A model generated the notes under the pieces. That model was not told where the DNA came from. It searched no databases and saw only the letters and a program-made list of their open reading frames with translations. From Pseudomonas saponiphila (GTDB taxonomy: Bacteria > Pseudomonadota > Gammaproteobacteria > Pseudomonadales > Pseudomonadaceae): a stretch of 64,000 bases of DNA. A program made the position numbers and the translations under genes. Positions 21,969 through 32,943 of this stretch are shown in pieces (position 1 is the stretch's first letter; each line of letters begins with the position of its first letter). The stretch covers positions 930,001 to 994,000 of the forward strand of contig NZ_FNTJ01000002.1 of assembly GCF_900105185.1 (NCBI RefSeq), written 5' to 3'.

Positions 21969-23270
21969 TTGTTCTTTGAGCGCCACGGTGGTGGTGAACG
22001 GGCCATTCTCGTTCACTTGGATGGTCAGGACCCTGAGGCGCGCGAAGATCCGCAGGAGTTTCAGGAGCTGGCATTATCGGCCGGCGCCGAGACCGTCGCG
22101 TTTGTTAGCGTGCCGCGTCATCGGCCAACCGCCAAATACCTGGTTGGCAGCGGCAAGGTCGAGGAATTGCGCGACCTGGTCAAAGCCGAACAGGTAGACC
22201 TGGTGATTTTCAATCACATCCTCACGCCCAGTCAGGAACGTAACCTCGAACGTGTATTCGAGTGTCGCGTGATTGACCGCACGGGTCTGATTCTCGATAT
22301 CTTCGCTCAGCGTGCGCGCACCCACGAAGGCAAGCTTCAGGTTGAACTGGCCCAGCTTGAGCACATGAGCACGCGGCTGGTCCGTGGCTGGACTCACCTT
22401 GAACGGCAGAAGGGCGGTATCGGTCTGCGCGGTCCGGGTGAAACCCAGTTGGAAACCGACCGGCGCCTGCTGCGAGTGCGTCTGCGGCAGATCAAGGCGC
22501 GCCTGGAAAAGGTTCGCAGTCAACGTGAACAGGCCCGCCGTGGCCGCAAGCGTGCCGACATTCCTTCGGTGTCGCTGGTGGGCTATACCAACGCTGGCAA
22601 GTCTACGTTGTTCAATGCTGTCACCGCCTCCGATGTGTTCGCCGCCGACCAGCTGTTCGCTACCCTCGATCCGACGTTGCGCCGCCTGGAGCTGGATGAT
22701 CTGGGGCCGATTGTATTGGCCGATACCGTGGGATTCATTCGTCACCTGCCGCATAAGCTGGTGGAGGCATTTCGAGCTACCCTCGAAGAGTCCAGCAACT
22801 CCGACCTGCTGCTGCATGTGATCGACGCGCATGAGCCCGAGCGTACTGCCCAGATCGAGCAGGTGATGGTGGTGCTGGGCGAGATCGGGGCTCAAGACTT
22901 GCCGATCCTGGAGGTCTATAACAAACTCGATTTGCTCGAGGGTGTGGAGCCGCAGATCCAGCGCGATCCGGACGGCAAGCCGCAGCGAGTCTGGTTGTCG
23001 GCCCGTGACGGCCAGGGGCTGGATCTGCTCAAGCAGGCCATCGCGGAACTGCTGGGTGAAGATTTGTTCGTGGGCACCTTGCGCTTGCCTCAACGTTTTG
23101 CTCGACTGCGAGCACAGTTTTTCCAGTTGAACGCTGTGCAGAAAGAAGATCACGACGACGAGGGTGTCAGTTTGCTGGCCGTTCGCCTGCCGCGGGCCGA
23201 GTTGAACCGGCTGGTCAGTCGCGAAGGTTTGCAGCCGTCGGAATTCATCGAGCAACACACTTTGCAATAA
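21969..23270 (+). CDS. hflX: Ribosome-associated GTPase HflX
   Basis: HflX is a ribosome-splitting GTPase used under stress. The 433-residue protein has the N-terminal glycine-rich domain (RPTAKYLVGSGKVEELRDLV), a coiled linker and a GTPase domain with GYTNAGKSTLFN near residue 205 and DTVGFIRHLP. It begins with TTG 21969, 12 bp after the hfq stop, with AGGAG 8-12 bp upstream. No ATG fits better at that end. Confidence 0.95.
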   Translation: MFFERHGGGERAILVHLDGQDPEAREDPQEFQELALSAGAETVAFVSVPRHRPTAKYLVGSGKVEELRDLVKAEQVDLVIFNHILTPSQERNLERVFECRVIDRTGLILDIFAQRARTHEGKLQVELAQLEHMSTRLVRGWTHLERQKGGIGLRGPGETQLETDRRLLRVRLRQIKARLEKVRSQREQARRGRKRADIPSVSLVGYTNAGKSTLFNAVTASDVFAADQLFATLDPTLRRLELDDLGPIVLADTVGFIRHLPHKLVEAFRATLEESSNSDLLLHVIDAHEPERTAQIEQVMVVLGEIGAQDLPILEVYNKLDLLEGVEPQIQRDPDGKPQRVWLSARDGQGLDLLKQAIAELLGEDLFVGTLRLPQRFARLRAQFFQLNAVQKEDHDDEGVSLLAVRLPRAELNRLVSREGLQPSEFIEQHTLQ

Positions 23271-23366
23271 AAGCCTGGGCAAGCGGTTGTGCCGCTGTAG
23301 CAGGCATTCTGTAGCATTGGTCGGCGCGCCGTGGGTGCGTCTTTGCTTTATCAGATGGAGAGCGCT

Positions 23367-24545
23367 ATGGCTTGGAATGAGCCGGGTGGCAACTCGAATA
23401 ATCAGGACCCTTGGGGTGGTAAGCGCCGCAATAATGGCGATCGCAAGGGGCCACCAGATCTCGACGAGGCCTTCCGTAAGCTGCAGGAAAGCCTGAATGG
23501 GTTGTTCGGTGGTGGTAAGAAACGTGGTGATGACGGCGGTAGCTCCGGCAAGGGCGGTGGTTTCGGCTTGCTGGGTATTGGTCTTGTCGTGCTGGCGGCC
23601 GTGTGGCTGTACAGCGCGGTTTATGTAGTCGATGAGCAGGAGCAGGCCGTGGTGCTGCGCTTCGGCAAATACTACGAAACCGTCGGCCCGGGTCTGAACA
23701 TCTACTTCCCGCCGATCGATCGCAAGTACATGGAAAACGTCACGCGCGAGCGTGCCTATACCAAGCAGGGGCAGATGCTCACCGAGGACGAGAACATCGT
23801 CGAAGTGCCGCTGACCGTGCAGTACAAGATCAGCAATCTGCAGGACTTCGTGCTGAACGTAGATCAGCCGGAAATCAGCCTGCAGCATGCAACCGACAGC
23901 GCCCTGCGCCATGTGGTGGGTTCGACCGCCATGGACCAGGTGCTGACGGAAGGCCGTGAATTGATGGCCAGCGAGATCAAGGAGCGTCTGCAACGTTTCC
24001 TCGACAACTACCGCACCGGTATCACCGTGACTCAGGTGAACGTACAGAGCGCAGCTGCACCGCGTGAAGTGCAGGAAGCCTTCGACGACGTGATCCGTGC
24101 CCGTGAAGATGAACAGCGCTCGCGCAACCAGGCTGAAACCTATGCCAACGGCGTAGTGCCGGAGGCTCGTGGTCAGGCTCAGCGCATTCTCGAGGATGCC
24201 AACGGTTATCGCGATGAAGTGGTTTCTCGGGCCAAGGGTGAGGCCGATCGCTTCACCAAGCTGGTTGCCGAATACCGCAAGGCTCCTGAAGTCACACGTC
24301 AGCGCCTGTACCTGGACACCATGCAGGAAGTCTTCAGCAACACCAGCAAGGTGTTGGTGACCGGCAGCAAGGGTGGGCAGAACAACCTGCTCTACCTGCC
24401 GCTGGACAAGATGATCGACAGTGGTCGTAGCGGCGCTGCTCCGGTAACGGGCTCGGCTTCTGCGGCCAGCAATGAAGCGAACGCGCGCGCTGCGGCTGAT
24501 CATATGCAGCAACAGCAGCAGACGCGTTCTAGGGAGAGTCGCTGA
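23367..24545 (+). CDS. hflK: FtsH protease modulator HflK
   Basis: HflK and HflC are SPFH/band-7 membrane proteins that form a cage around FtsH. The 392-residue HflK has a Gly/Asn-rich cytoplasmic N-terminus (MAWNEPGGNSNNQDPWGG), one membrane helix at about residues 65-85, the band-7 domain (residues about 85-300) and a Gln-rich tail. Start ATG 23367 is preferred over an upstream in-frame candidate because it gives the usual N-terminus and follows a GGAGAG site. It overlaps hflC by one base. Confidence 0.95.
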   Translation: MAWNEPGGNSNNQDPWGGKRRNNGDRKGPPDLDEAFRKLQESLNGLFGGGKKRGDDGGSSGKGGGFGLLGIGLVVLAAVWLYSAVYVVDEQEQAVVLRFGKYYETVGPGLNIYFPPIDRKYMENVTRERAYTKQGQMLTEDENIVEVPLTVQYKISNLQDFVLNVDQPEISLQHATDSALRHVVGSTAMDQVLTEGRELMASEIKERLQRFLDNYRTGITVTQVNVQSAAAPREVQEAFDDVIRAREDEQRSRNQAETYANGVVPEARGQAQRILEDANGYRDEVVSRAKGEADRFTKLVAEYRKAPEVTRQRLYLDTMQEVFSNTSKVLVTGSKGGQNNLLYLPLDKMIDSGRSGAAPVTGSASAASNEANARAAADHMQQQQQTRSRESR

Positions 24546-25414
24546 TGAGCAATAAATCGCTGATCGCCCTGATCGTGGGTGTTGTCGTGGCGGTGGTTGC
24601 CTGGAACAGCTTCTACATCGTCGCTCAGACCGAGCGTGCGGTGTTGCTGCAGTTCGGTCGTGTGGTCCAGGCCGATGTCCAGCCTGGCCTGCATGTGAAA
24701 GTGCCCTATGTGAACCAGGTGCGTAAGTTCGACGCGCGCCTGATGACCCTGGATGCACCGACGCAGCGCTTCCTGACTCTGGAAAAGAAAGCCGTGATGG
24801 TGGATGCCTACGCCAAGTGGCGGGTCAAGGATGCCGAGCGCTTCTACACCGCCACATCCGGCCTCAAGCAGATCGCCGACGAGCGTCTTTCTCGTCGTCT
24901 GGAATCGGGCCTGCGTGACCAGTTTGGTAAGCGCACCCTGCATGAAGTGGTTTCCGGCGAGCGTGACGCGCTGATGGCGGATATCACCGCTTCGCTGAAC
25001 AAGATGGCCGAGAAGGAACTGGGTATCGAGGTGGTCGATGTCCGGGTCAAGGCGATCGATCTGCCGAAGGAAGTGAACCGCAGCGTGTTCGAGCGCATGA
25101 GCACCGAGCGTGAGCGTGAGGCTCGCGAGCACCGGGCCAAGGGTAACGAGCTGGCGGAAGGCATTCGTGCCGACGCTGATCGTCAGCGGCGTGTGTTGCT
25201 GGCTGAAGCCTATCGCGAGTCTGAAGAGGTGCGCGGTGATGGCGATGCCCAGGCGGCGGCGATCTATGCCAAGGCCTACGGTCAGGATCAGGAGTTCTAC
25301 GCGTTCTATCGTAGCCTGCGTGCCTACCGCGAAAGCTTCGCGAACAAATCCGACGTCATGGTCCTGGACCCAAGCAGCGACTTTTTCCACTATCTGGAAA
25401 AGTCCAAGCCTTGA
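24545..25414 (+). CDS. hflC: FtsH protease modulator HflC
   Basis: The 289-residue partner of HflK has an N-terminal signal-anchor helix (residues about 4-22) followed by a band-7 domain (AQTERAVLLQFGRVVQADVQPGLHVKVP). The REREAREHRAKGNELAEGIRADADRQRRV region forms the long coiled-coil of the HflKC cage. It is the last gene of the hfq-hflX-hflK-hflC run and is followed by a terminator. Confidence 0.95.
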   Translation: MSNKSLIALIVGVVVAVVAWNSFYIVAQTERAVLLQFGRVVQADVQPGLHVKVPYVNQVRKFDARLMTLDAPTQRFLTLEKKAVMVDAYAKWRVKDAERFYTATSGLKQIADERLSRRLESGLRDQFGKRTLHEVVSGERDALMADITASLNKMAEKELGIEVVDVRVKAIDLPKEVNRSVFERMSTEREREAREHRAKGNELAEGIRADADRQRRVLLAEAYRESEEVRGDGDAQAAAIYAKAYGQDQEFYAFYRSLRAYRESFANKSDVMVLDPSSDFFHYLEKSKP

Positions 25415-25499
25415 TCAGGCCCTGATCCGGGAACACCCCGCCGGGCGGCTAAAATGCCTCGCGGGGTGATCCTTTGGGAAAACGGGTGTATGATGCGGC

Positions 25500-25523
25500 A
25501 GCCGGGAAATTCCCGGCTTTTTT
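25500..25523 (+). terminator. Intrinsic terminator after hflC
   Basis: The stem AGCCGGGAA / TTCCCGGCT is followed by TTTTTGCG. It separates the hfl operon from hisZ. I see no small gene in the 292-bp gap 25415-25706, although P. aeruginosa has a small membrane-protein gene there. Confidence 0.8.
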
Positions 25524-25706
25524 GCGTCTGCATCTTTGATTGGCCGTGGTTCGTTCAAGAGCCCGGTAAGATTTTTCGAGGAAAATGGTCCTTACAGCTG
25601 ATTTCTGGCTGCCTGTCCGGCTGAGCTCGCGTCGGATGCGACTGTTTTCTGCTTCACTCTAAGGCTGGCCCCAGGCTTGCCGCCCGGACCATAGGGGAAT
25701 GGCGTA

Positions 25707-26894
25707 ATGGCAACGGTAGACCGCTGGCTGCTGCCAGATGGCATCGAAGAAGTATTGCCGCCGGAAGCGGCGCGCATTGAAGTAGCGCGTCGTCAGGTGT
25801 TGGATCTGTTTCAGAGCTGGGGTTACGAGTTCGTCGTTACTCCCCATATCGAATACCTGGAATCCCTGTTGACGGGCGCTGGCCAGGACCTGGATCTGCG
25901 CACCTTCAAGGTCATCGACCCACAATCGGGTCGGCAGATGGGGTTCCGTGCCGACATCACGCCACAGGTGGCGCGTATCGATGCTCACACTCTGCGCCGC
26001 GAAGGGCCGAGCCGCCTGTGCTACGCCGGCAGCGTGCTGCATGCGCAGCCCCGAGCCTTGTCGTCCTCGCGCAGCCCGATCCAACTGGGCGCCGAGTTGT
26101 ACGGCGATGCCAGCCCAAGTAGCGACGTCGAGGTCATCAGCCTGATGCTGGCCATGCTGCAACTGGCCGATGTGCCTGATGTGCACATGGATCTGGGGCA
26201 TGTAGGTATCTACCGTGGCCTGGCTCAGGCTGCCGGTCTGTCCGGTGCCGTAGAGCAGCAATTGTTCGATGCCCTGCAGCGCAAGGCGATTGATGAAGTC
26301 ATCAGTCTGACCCAGGGCCTGCCGGCCGATCTGGCCGATATGCTGCGTTCCCTGGTGGACCTGTGCGGCAGTCGCGAAGTACTGGGTGATGCACGCCGTC
26401 GCCTGGCTGGTGCACCGACTTCGGTGCTGTTGGCGCTGGATGAATTGCTGACCATCGCCGAGCGCCTGTCCGTGCGATTCCCGGACTTGCCGCTGTATTT
26501 CGACCTGGGCGAGTTGCGCGGCTACCACTACCACACCGGCGTGGTGTTCGCGGTGTTCGTGCCGGGCGTGGGTCAATCCATTGCCCAGGGCGGTCGTTAC
26601 GATGACATCGGCGCGGACTTCGGACGTGCCCGTCCGGCGACCGGTTTCTCCACCGATTTGAAGACCCTGGTGACCCTGGGGCGTGCTGAAGTCGAGCTAC
26701 CGTCTGGCGGTATCTGGATGCCTGACAGCACTGACGCGGCACTCTGGCAGACCGTCTGCCAGTTGCGCAGTGAGGGTCAGCGTGTGGTTCAGGCCTTGCC
26801 TGGACAACCTTTGGCCGCCGCCCGTGAAGCGGACTGCGACCGGCAATTGATTCAGCAGAATGGGCTTTGGCAAGTATTGCCGCTGGCTTCTTGA
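25707..26894 (+). CDS. hisZ: ATP phosphoribosyltransferase regulatory subunit HisZ
   Basis: HisZ is a histidyl-tRNA synthetase paralogue that pairs with the short catalytic HisG in the first step of histidine synthesis. The 395-residue protein shows class II synthetase motif 2 remnants ([24 protein letters not shown]) but lacks the anticodon-binding domain of true HisRS. The [17 protein letters not shown] and [13 protein letters not shown] segments are typical. purA follows after 54 bp. Confidence 0.94.
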   Translation: MATVDRWLLPDGIEEVLPPEAARIEVARRQVLDLFQSWGYEFVVTPHIEYLESLLTGAGQDLDLRTFKVIDPQSGRQMGFRADITPQVARIDAHTLRREGPSRLCYAGSVLHAQPRALSSSRSPIQLGAELYGDASPSSDVEVISLMLAMLQLADVPDVHMDLGHVGIYRGLAQAAGLSGAVEQQLFDALQRKAIDEVISLTQGLPADLADMLRSLVDLCGSREVLGDARRRLAGAPTSVLLALDELLTIAERLSVRFPDLPLYFDLGELRGYHYHTGVVFAVFVPGVGQSIAQGGRYDDIGADFGRARPATGFSTDLKTLVTLGRAEVELPSGGIWMPDSTDAALWQTVCQLRSEGQRVVQALPGQPLAAAREADCDRQLIQQNGLWQVLPLAS

Positions 26895-28241
<1,347 letters not shown>

Positions 28242-28261
28242 TAAGTCGTTGATGTGAAAAC

Positions 28262-28293
28262 CAAAGGGCCCTTGATTGGGCCCTTTGTCGTTT
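28262..28293 (+). terminator. Intrinsic terminator after purA
   Basis: The stem CAAAGGGCCC / GGGCCCTTTG with loop TTGATT is followed by TCGTTTCT. Confidence 0.85.
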
Positions 28294-28305
28294 CTGCACG
28301 CCGCG

Positions 28306-28321
28306 CGGCACGACCCTTGCT
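28306..28321 (+). promoter_or_regulatory. Candidate sigma-54 promoter of the chemoreceptor gene
   Basis: CGGCACGACCCTTGCT fits the -24/-12 consensus TGGCACG-N4-TTGCW in every fixed position but the first, with the required GG-N10-GC spacing. The predicted start of transcription, about 12 bp after the GC, is near 28332, just before both candidate start codons of the downstream chemoreceptor gene and just after the purA terminator. Confidence 0.6.
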
Positions 28322-28380
28322 GTGAAATCCACTTCTAGAGTGCCATCAGAATAATGGCGTCAAAAGTAGAGGGATTTCCT

Positions 28381-30315
28381 GTGTCGGCCGTTCTCTCACT
28401 GTTACAAAGCCGTTTACTGCGGCCTGTGTTCGTTACTCTCGGTATCGCCCTTTTGGTGCAGGTAGTGCTCGCTGTTGCCCTGACTCGGAGCACGGTGACT
28501 GCCCTGGAGGCCGATCTTGCTTCACGTTTGGGTGTCGATAGCCAGAAGTTGTCTGGCGAACTCGAGCAGGCAGGCAAGGAAGTCACTTCCAGCCTGGAAA
28601 GCCTGTCCAGCAATACCCGTCAGCGTCTGACCGCCGGCCTGTCTTCCCGGCTCAAGGAAGAGCAGGTGCAACTGCGTGCGGCCCTGGAAAAGGACCTGAA
28701 GGACTCCGCCAATGACATGGCTCAGTTGCTGGCTTCCGTGGCACCGCGTGCCATGTGGGACAGCGATGTGCCGACTTTGTCCGAGTTCGCACGACGTGCT
28801 CAGCGTAATCCCAACGTGTTGTTCGTGGTTTATGACGATGCGGCGGGTGAACACCTGACGCGTTACCTGAATCGCGAGAATCCGATCAACAAGGCCCTGC
28901 TGGAGAAGGGCAAGGGTGATCGGGCCTTGGACAAGGTGCTGGACGCGGCCAAGAACGATCCTTCGGTCTACTACCTGGAGGCGTCGATCAACCCCAATGG
29001 GGTCGAGATCGGCAAGGTTCTGATGGGGGTGTCCACGGCTTCTGTGGAAGCGGATATTGCCGCCCTGGATCAGCGTTTTGGGGCGTTGATTGCCAACAGC
29101 GACCAGTTGGTTGGCGACAGTCTCAAAGGCGCCTCTGCCGACAGTTCGGCGGCCATGCGTTCACGCTTGCAGTCGGCCCAGGCCACTGCCGCGCAGATGC
29201 AGGCCAATACCGCCAGCACGGTGCAAGAGGCGGCGGCGACGCTGCGCTGGCAGATTGGTGTGGGCCTGGCGCTGGTGGGGCTGGCTCTGCTGCTGTTGCT
29301 GGCGGTGGTGCTGGGGCGGCGCGTGGTGAACAAGTTGCATCTGTTGATTTCCGCCCTCGATGACCTGGCAGCAGGTGAGGGGGACCTGACCAAGCGTGTG
29401 CCGCTCAACAGCAATGATGAGATCGGTGACATGGCCTCGGCGGTGAATCGCTTTGTGGATAAGTTGCAGCCCATCGTGCGTGAGGCGGGGGATGTGGCGC
29501 AGCGTACTGGTGTGGAGATCGGCGCCATGAGCCTGCGCAATGCCGGGGCGGATGCGGCGGCCGAAGCGCAGCGCGACGAGGTGGCGGAAAGCCTGCGGGC
29601 GCTGTCGCAGATGGCTGATGAAGCCCAGGCGGAAAGCCAGGCGATGCAGGCGGCGCTGCAGCAGGTGGTGGAGATTCGTCAGGCCACTGACGAGAACACC
29701 CGTACCTCGGAGCAGGTCGGTAACCTCATCGAGGCCTTGGCCGGGCAGGTGGATACCGGGGCCAAGGTGATCGAGCGCCTGGCTCAGCAGAGCGAGCAGA
29801 TCGAGGTGGTGCTGACGGTGATTCATGGCATTGCCGAACAGACCAACCTGCTGGCGCTGAATGCGGCGATCGAAGCGGCCCGCGCCGGTGAAACCGGGCG
29901 CGGGTTTGCCGTAGTGGCGGATGAGGTGCGAGCCCTGGCCAGCAAGACCCAGAGTTCCACTGGCGACATCCAGGCTCATATCGGTGCCTTGCAACAGGGT
30001 GCGCGGGAGGCGGTGGCGGCCATTGGTCAGGCTGGTCGTCAGGCCAGCGAGGGTTTGCTGGTGCTGCGTGACAGTGTCCGCCTGCAGCAGACGGTGCAGT
30101 CTTCGGTCGAGCAGGTGCATGCTGCCATTGGCTTGGCCACCCAGGCCGCGGCTCATCAGGCTCAGGGCGCGCAGGCGGTGCGCGGGCGAGTGGAAACCAT
30201 CCATGCCCAGGCCGAGCGGGCGGCCCAGGCGGTGGTGGAAACCACGGCCAGTGGCAAGGTACTGGACAGCCTGGCGGCGCAGCTCAAGGCCAGTCTCGGG
30301 CAGTTCCGCGCCTGA
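28381..30315 (+). CDS. Methyl-accepting chemotaxis protein
   Basis: The 644-residue transmembrane chemoreceptor has a first membrane helix (about residues 17-37), a periplasmic region of about 260 residues, a second helix ([17 protein letters not shown], about 300-320), HAMP, and the methyl-accepting signalling domain. The domain includes the hairpin tip [21 protein letters not shown]. The ligand is unknown; the periplasmic domain is not one I can name with confidence. GTG 28381 follows a strong GTAGAGGGA site and is preferred; ATG 28354, in frame, is the alternative (653 residues). It sits outside the conserved purA-rnr order and so belongs to the variable block. Confidence 0.88.
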   Translation: MSAVLSLLQSRLLRPVFVTLGIALLVQVVLAVALTRSTVTALEADLASRLGVDSQKLSGELEQAGKEVTSSLESLSSNTRQRLTAGLSSRLKEEQVQLRAALEKDLKDSANDMAQLLASVAPRAMWDSDVPTLSEFARRAQRNPNVLFVVYDDAAGEHLTRYLNRENPINKALLEKGKGDRALDKVLDAAKNDPSVYYLEASINPNGVEIGKVLMGVSTASVEADIAALDQRFGALIANSDQLVGDSLKGASADSSAAMRSRLQSAQATAAQMQANTASTVQEAAATLRWQIGVGLALVGLALLLLLAVVLGRRVVNKLHLLISALDDLAAGEGDLTKRVPLNSNDEIGDMASAVNRFVDKLQPIVREAGDVAQRTGVEIGAMSLRNAGADAAAEAQRDEVAESLRALSQMADEAQAESQAMQAALQQVVEIRQATDENTRTSEQVGNLIEALAGQVDTGAKVIERLAQQSEQIEVVLTVIHGIAEQTNLLALNAAIEAARAGETGRGFAVVADEVRALASKTQSSTGDIQAHIGALQQGAREAVAAIGQAGRQASEGLLVLRDSVRLQQTVQSSVEQVHAAIGLATQAAAHQAQGAQAVRGRVETIHAQAERAAQAVVETTASGKVLDSLAAQLKASLGQFRA

Positions 30316-30318
30316 TGT

Positions 30319-30372
30319 TTTGCTGGCCGGCCGGCTCCTACAGCGTTTCGTAGGAGTCGGCTTGCTAGCGAA
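30319..30372. repeat. REP inverted pair (degenerate)
   Basis: TTGCTGGCCGGCCGGCTCCTAC and GTAGGAGTCGGCTTGCTAGCGAA face each other between two convergent genes. Confidence 0.65.
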
Positions 30373-30379
30373 ACCCTTC

Positions 30380-31945
30380 TCAGCGACTCAAATACATCCG
30401 CGTCGTCAACAGATAGACCGGCAGCCCTGACACCAGAATCAACAGCGCCGCATAGGGTGCCGCCGCCGCAAATTCCACATTCGCCGTATGCGCCCAGACT
30501 TCCGTGGCCAGCGTGTTCAAGCCTGTCGGGCTGAGCAGGAGGGTTGCGGTCAGCTCCTTCATTGCATCCAGAAACACCAGGGCGAACGCCGCACCCAGTG
30601 CAGGAAAGATGATCGGCAGGGTCACCCGGCAGAAGGCGCTGAACGACGAAGCGCCCAGGGTTCTGGCGGCCTCTTCCAACTGCGGTGCTGCCTTGTTCAG
30701 TGCTGTGCGGATCGGCGCCTGGGCCAGGGGCAGGAACAGCAAGGCATAGGCGATCAGCAGCAGCGCCGAGGTTTGATACAGCGCCGGCACATAGTGCAAG
30801 GCGAAATACACCAGGGTCAGGGCGATCACCAGTCCTGGCAGGGCGTGCAGCAGGTAGGGCAGGCGTTCGGCCCAGAGCGCCAGCGGTCCCTTGAAGCGCA
30901 CCACCAGCAGGCCTACTGGCACTGCCAGCATCAGGCACAGACCGGCACCACCCAGCGACAGTGCCAGGGAGGACAGCAGCGCCTCGCTGATGGCGGCAAC
31001 CGGAAAAGCGGCCGATGAACCCACCGCCAGCCAGTAGGCGAGCATGCCCAGGGGGATGCCGCTGCCGATCACGGTCAGCAGCAGGCAGTAGATTTGTCCC
31101 CCGGCGGACCAGCGCCCCAGTCGCACTTGTTCGGCATGTCGTGCTGCGCCCTGGCCGGTGCGCACATGGCGACCCTTGCCGCGGGCCCGCAGTTCCAGGC
31201 CCAGCAGAATCAGGCACAGCGCCAGCAGCGCGGCTGAAAGCATGGCGGCGTTGGCGTTGCTGAATTCCAGCTCGAATTGCTGATAGATCGCTGTGGTGAA
31301 GGTTTGCAGGCCAATGATCGACAGGGCGCCGAATTCCACCAGCATGTGCAGGGCGATCAGCAGCGATCCGGCCAGCAGTGAGGGCCAGAGCAGGGGCAGG
31401 GTGATCTTGCGGAATACACCCCAGCGATTTTGTCCCAGGGTTCGTGCCGATTCCTCAAGGGCCGGGTCGAGATTGCGCAGGGTGGCTGCCACCGGCAGGA
31501 ACACCAGTGGGTACTTGGACAGTGTCATCACCAGAATCGCGCCGCCCAGTCCTTCGAATCCGGAGCTCAGGGACACCCAGGTAAAGCTGCTGACAAAAGC
31601 CGGTACGGCGAAGGGCAGGCACAGCACTACGCCCCAGATTCGTCGCCCCGGCAGGTCACTGCGCTCAAGCAACCACGCCAGGGATAGGCCGATCGCGGCG
31701 CAGGCGGCTGTCACTCCGAGCATCAGCAGTAGGGTGTTGCTCAGCAGGCGCAATACGTAGGGGCGCCATAGCAGGTGCAAGGCTTCCGTCCAGCCGGCCT
31801 GCCAGGCCTTGAGCCCGACATAGAGCAGCGGTAGCAGGCTCAGGCAGACCAGCAGCAGGACGGGCAGTAGCAACCAGATCGAGGGCCGCTTGCGCCTCGG
31901 TACGTAAGGCGCAGGTGAGGCGAGGGAAGACGGCGATGGGTTCAT
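30380..31945 (-). CDS. Ferric-iron ABC transporter permease (FbpB/SfuB type)
   Basis: The 521-residue inner-membrane protein is a fusion of two binding-protein-dependent permease domains, each with six or so helices. Each half carries an EAA-type loop: LDPALEESARTLGQNRWGVFRKITLPLLWPSLLAG near residue 165 and APQLEEAARTLGASSFSAFCRVTLPIIFPAL near residue 435. This doubled architecture is that of ferric-iron permeases. Its ATG overlaps the stop of the binding-protein gene (TGATG), which is now split by an IS. Transcription into this gene is therefore probably interrupted, unless the IS supplies a promoter. No ATPase gene is adjacent. Confidence 0.88.
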   Translation of the reverse strand: MNPSPSSLASPAPYVPRRKRPSIWLLLPVLLLVCLSLLPLLYVGLKAWQAGWTEALHLLWRPYVLRLLSNTLLLMLGVTAACAAIGLSLAWLLERSDLPGRRIWGVVLCLPFAVPAFVSSFTWVSLSSGFEGLGGAILVMTLSKYPLVFLPVAATLRNLDPALEESARTLGQNRWGVFRKITLPLLWPSLLAGSLLIALHMLVEFGALSIIGLQTFTTAIYQQFELEFSNANAAMLSAALLALCLILLGLELRARGKGRHVRTGQGAARHAEQVRLGRWSAGGQIYCLLLTVIGSGIPLGMLAYWLAVGSSAAFPVAAISEALLSSLALSLGGAGLCLMLAVPVGLLVVRFKGPLALWAERLPYLLHALPGLVIALTLVYFALHYVPALYQTSALLLIAYALLFLPLAQAPIRTALNKAAPQLEEAARTLGASSFSAFCRVTLPIIFPALGAAFALVFLDAMKELTATLLLSPTGLNTLATEVWAHTANVEFAAAAPYAALLILVSGLPVYLLTTRMYLSR

Positions 31946-32097
31946 CAATTCAGGCCGACGTCGCGTTCCAGGTCCAGGGCTTGCTCGGCGTTGCCCAGGT
32001 CGGCCGGGGTCACCTTGGGTGCCTGCAATTCGCTGAAGGGCTTGAGGCCGCGATCCGATTCCATGCCTTTATGCAGTGGGTATTCGGCGGTGGTCTG
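31945..32097 (-). pseudogene. 3' fragment of the interrupted iron-binding protein gene
   Basis: Read on the minus strand, this stretch encodes QTTAEYPLHKGMESDRGL and on to LERDVGLN-stop, a typical C-terminus of FbpA-type ferric-binding proteins (50 residues). It joins in frame to the 5' fragment at 34745-35617 once the IS and one copy of the 6-bp target duplication are removed, giving an intact reading frame of 341 codons. Its stop overlaps the permease ATG. Confidence 0.93.
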
Positions 32098-32103
32098 GGT
32101 GAT
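32098..32103. repeat. Target-site duplication, left copy
   Basis: GGTGAT directly precedes the left IS end (TGCGGATTTCGG) and is repeated after the right end. Confidence 0.88.
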
Positions 32104-32196
32104 TGCGGATTTCGGTGAACGTGACCGAGCGTTTCGCTAATACGTGACCGGTGCTTCCACCCCGGTTGCGCGGGTTCTGGATTGTAATCGCATCGG

Positions 32197-32943
32197 TCAC
32201 GATGCGGCTTGTTCCTCGGCTTTTTTTCGGCGCAGCGACTCGCCTTTCATCGTCAGTCGGTAGGCGTTGTGCACCAGGCGGTCGAGGATGGCATCGGCCA
32301 GGGTCGGGTCGTTGATCCAGCCGTGCCAGTGCTCGATGGGCAGTTGGCTCGTCAGGATGGTGGAGCGGCTGCCAGCGCGGTCGTCGATCACCTCCAGCAG
32401 GTCATGCCGGGCTCCTTCCTCCAGCGGGGCTAGCGCCCAGTCGTCCAGCACCAGGACGTCGACCTTTGCCAGCTGTTGCAGGGTACGGCCGAAGCTGCCG
32501 TCGCCATGAGCGATGCGCAGTTGTTCCAGCAGGCGCGGGGTGCGCAGGTACAGGGTGCTATAGCCCTGGCGGCAGGCCTGGTTGCCCAGGGCGCAGGCCA
32601 GCCAGGTTTTGCCGGCACCGGTCGGGCCGGTCAGCAGCAGGTTGTGCTGCTGGCGGATCCAGTCGCCACTGGCCAGGGTGGCGATCAGACGCTCGTCCAG
32701 GGCGCGTCCGGTGCGGCGGTCGAGATCTTCCAGGCAGGCGTTGGCGTACTTGAGCTTGGCCTTCTTGCGCAGCCGTACCAGGCGCTGGTTGTCACGCCAG
32801 GCCAGTTCGCGGTCGAGCAGTAGGCCGAGGCGTTCATCGAAGCTCAGGCTGTGGCTGGCCGGCAGCGTCCATTGCTCTTCCAGGGCGCGGGCCATGCCGT
32901 CCAGGCGTAGCTGGTGCAGTTGATTCAGGGTGTGTTGCGGCAT
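32197..32943 (-). CDS. istB: IS21 transposition helper ATPase IstB
   Basis: IstB is the AAA+ ATPase that assembles on target DNA and activates IstA. The 248-residue protein has Walker [19 protein letters not shown] at about residues 98-115, Walker B VLVLDDW, and the arginine-finger region [13 protein letters not shown]. An alternative ATG lies one codon upstream (32946). Its first 110 bases overlap the end of istA. Confidence 0.95.
   Translation of the reverse strand: MPQHTLNQLHQLRLDGMARALEEQWTLPASHSLSFDERLGLLLDRELAWRDNQRLVRLRKKAKLKYANACLEDLDRRTGRALDERLIATLASGDWIRQQHNLLLTGPTGAGKTWLACALGNQACRQGYSTLYLRTPRLLEQLRIAHGDGSFGRTLQQLAKVDVLVLDDWALAPLEEGARHDLLEVIDDRAGSRSTILTSQLPIEHWHGWINDPTLADAILDRLVHNAYRLTMKGESLRRKKAEEQAAS

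Noticed and set aside
22074..24758. Long open frame on the minus strand opposite hflX-hflK
   Set aside because: High-GC shadow of real genes; the translation is rich in His, Gln and Arg without any domain, and hflX and hflK are certain on the plus strand.
25415..25706. Small membrane-protein gene (DUF2065 type) expected between hflC and hisZ
   Set aside because: No open frame with a hydrophobic helix is present in the gap; only a terminator is visible.
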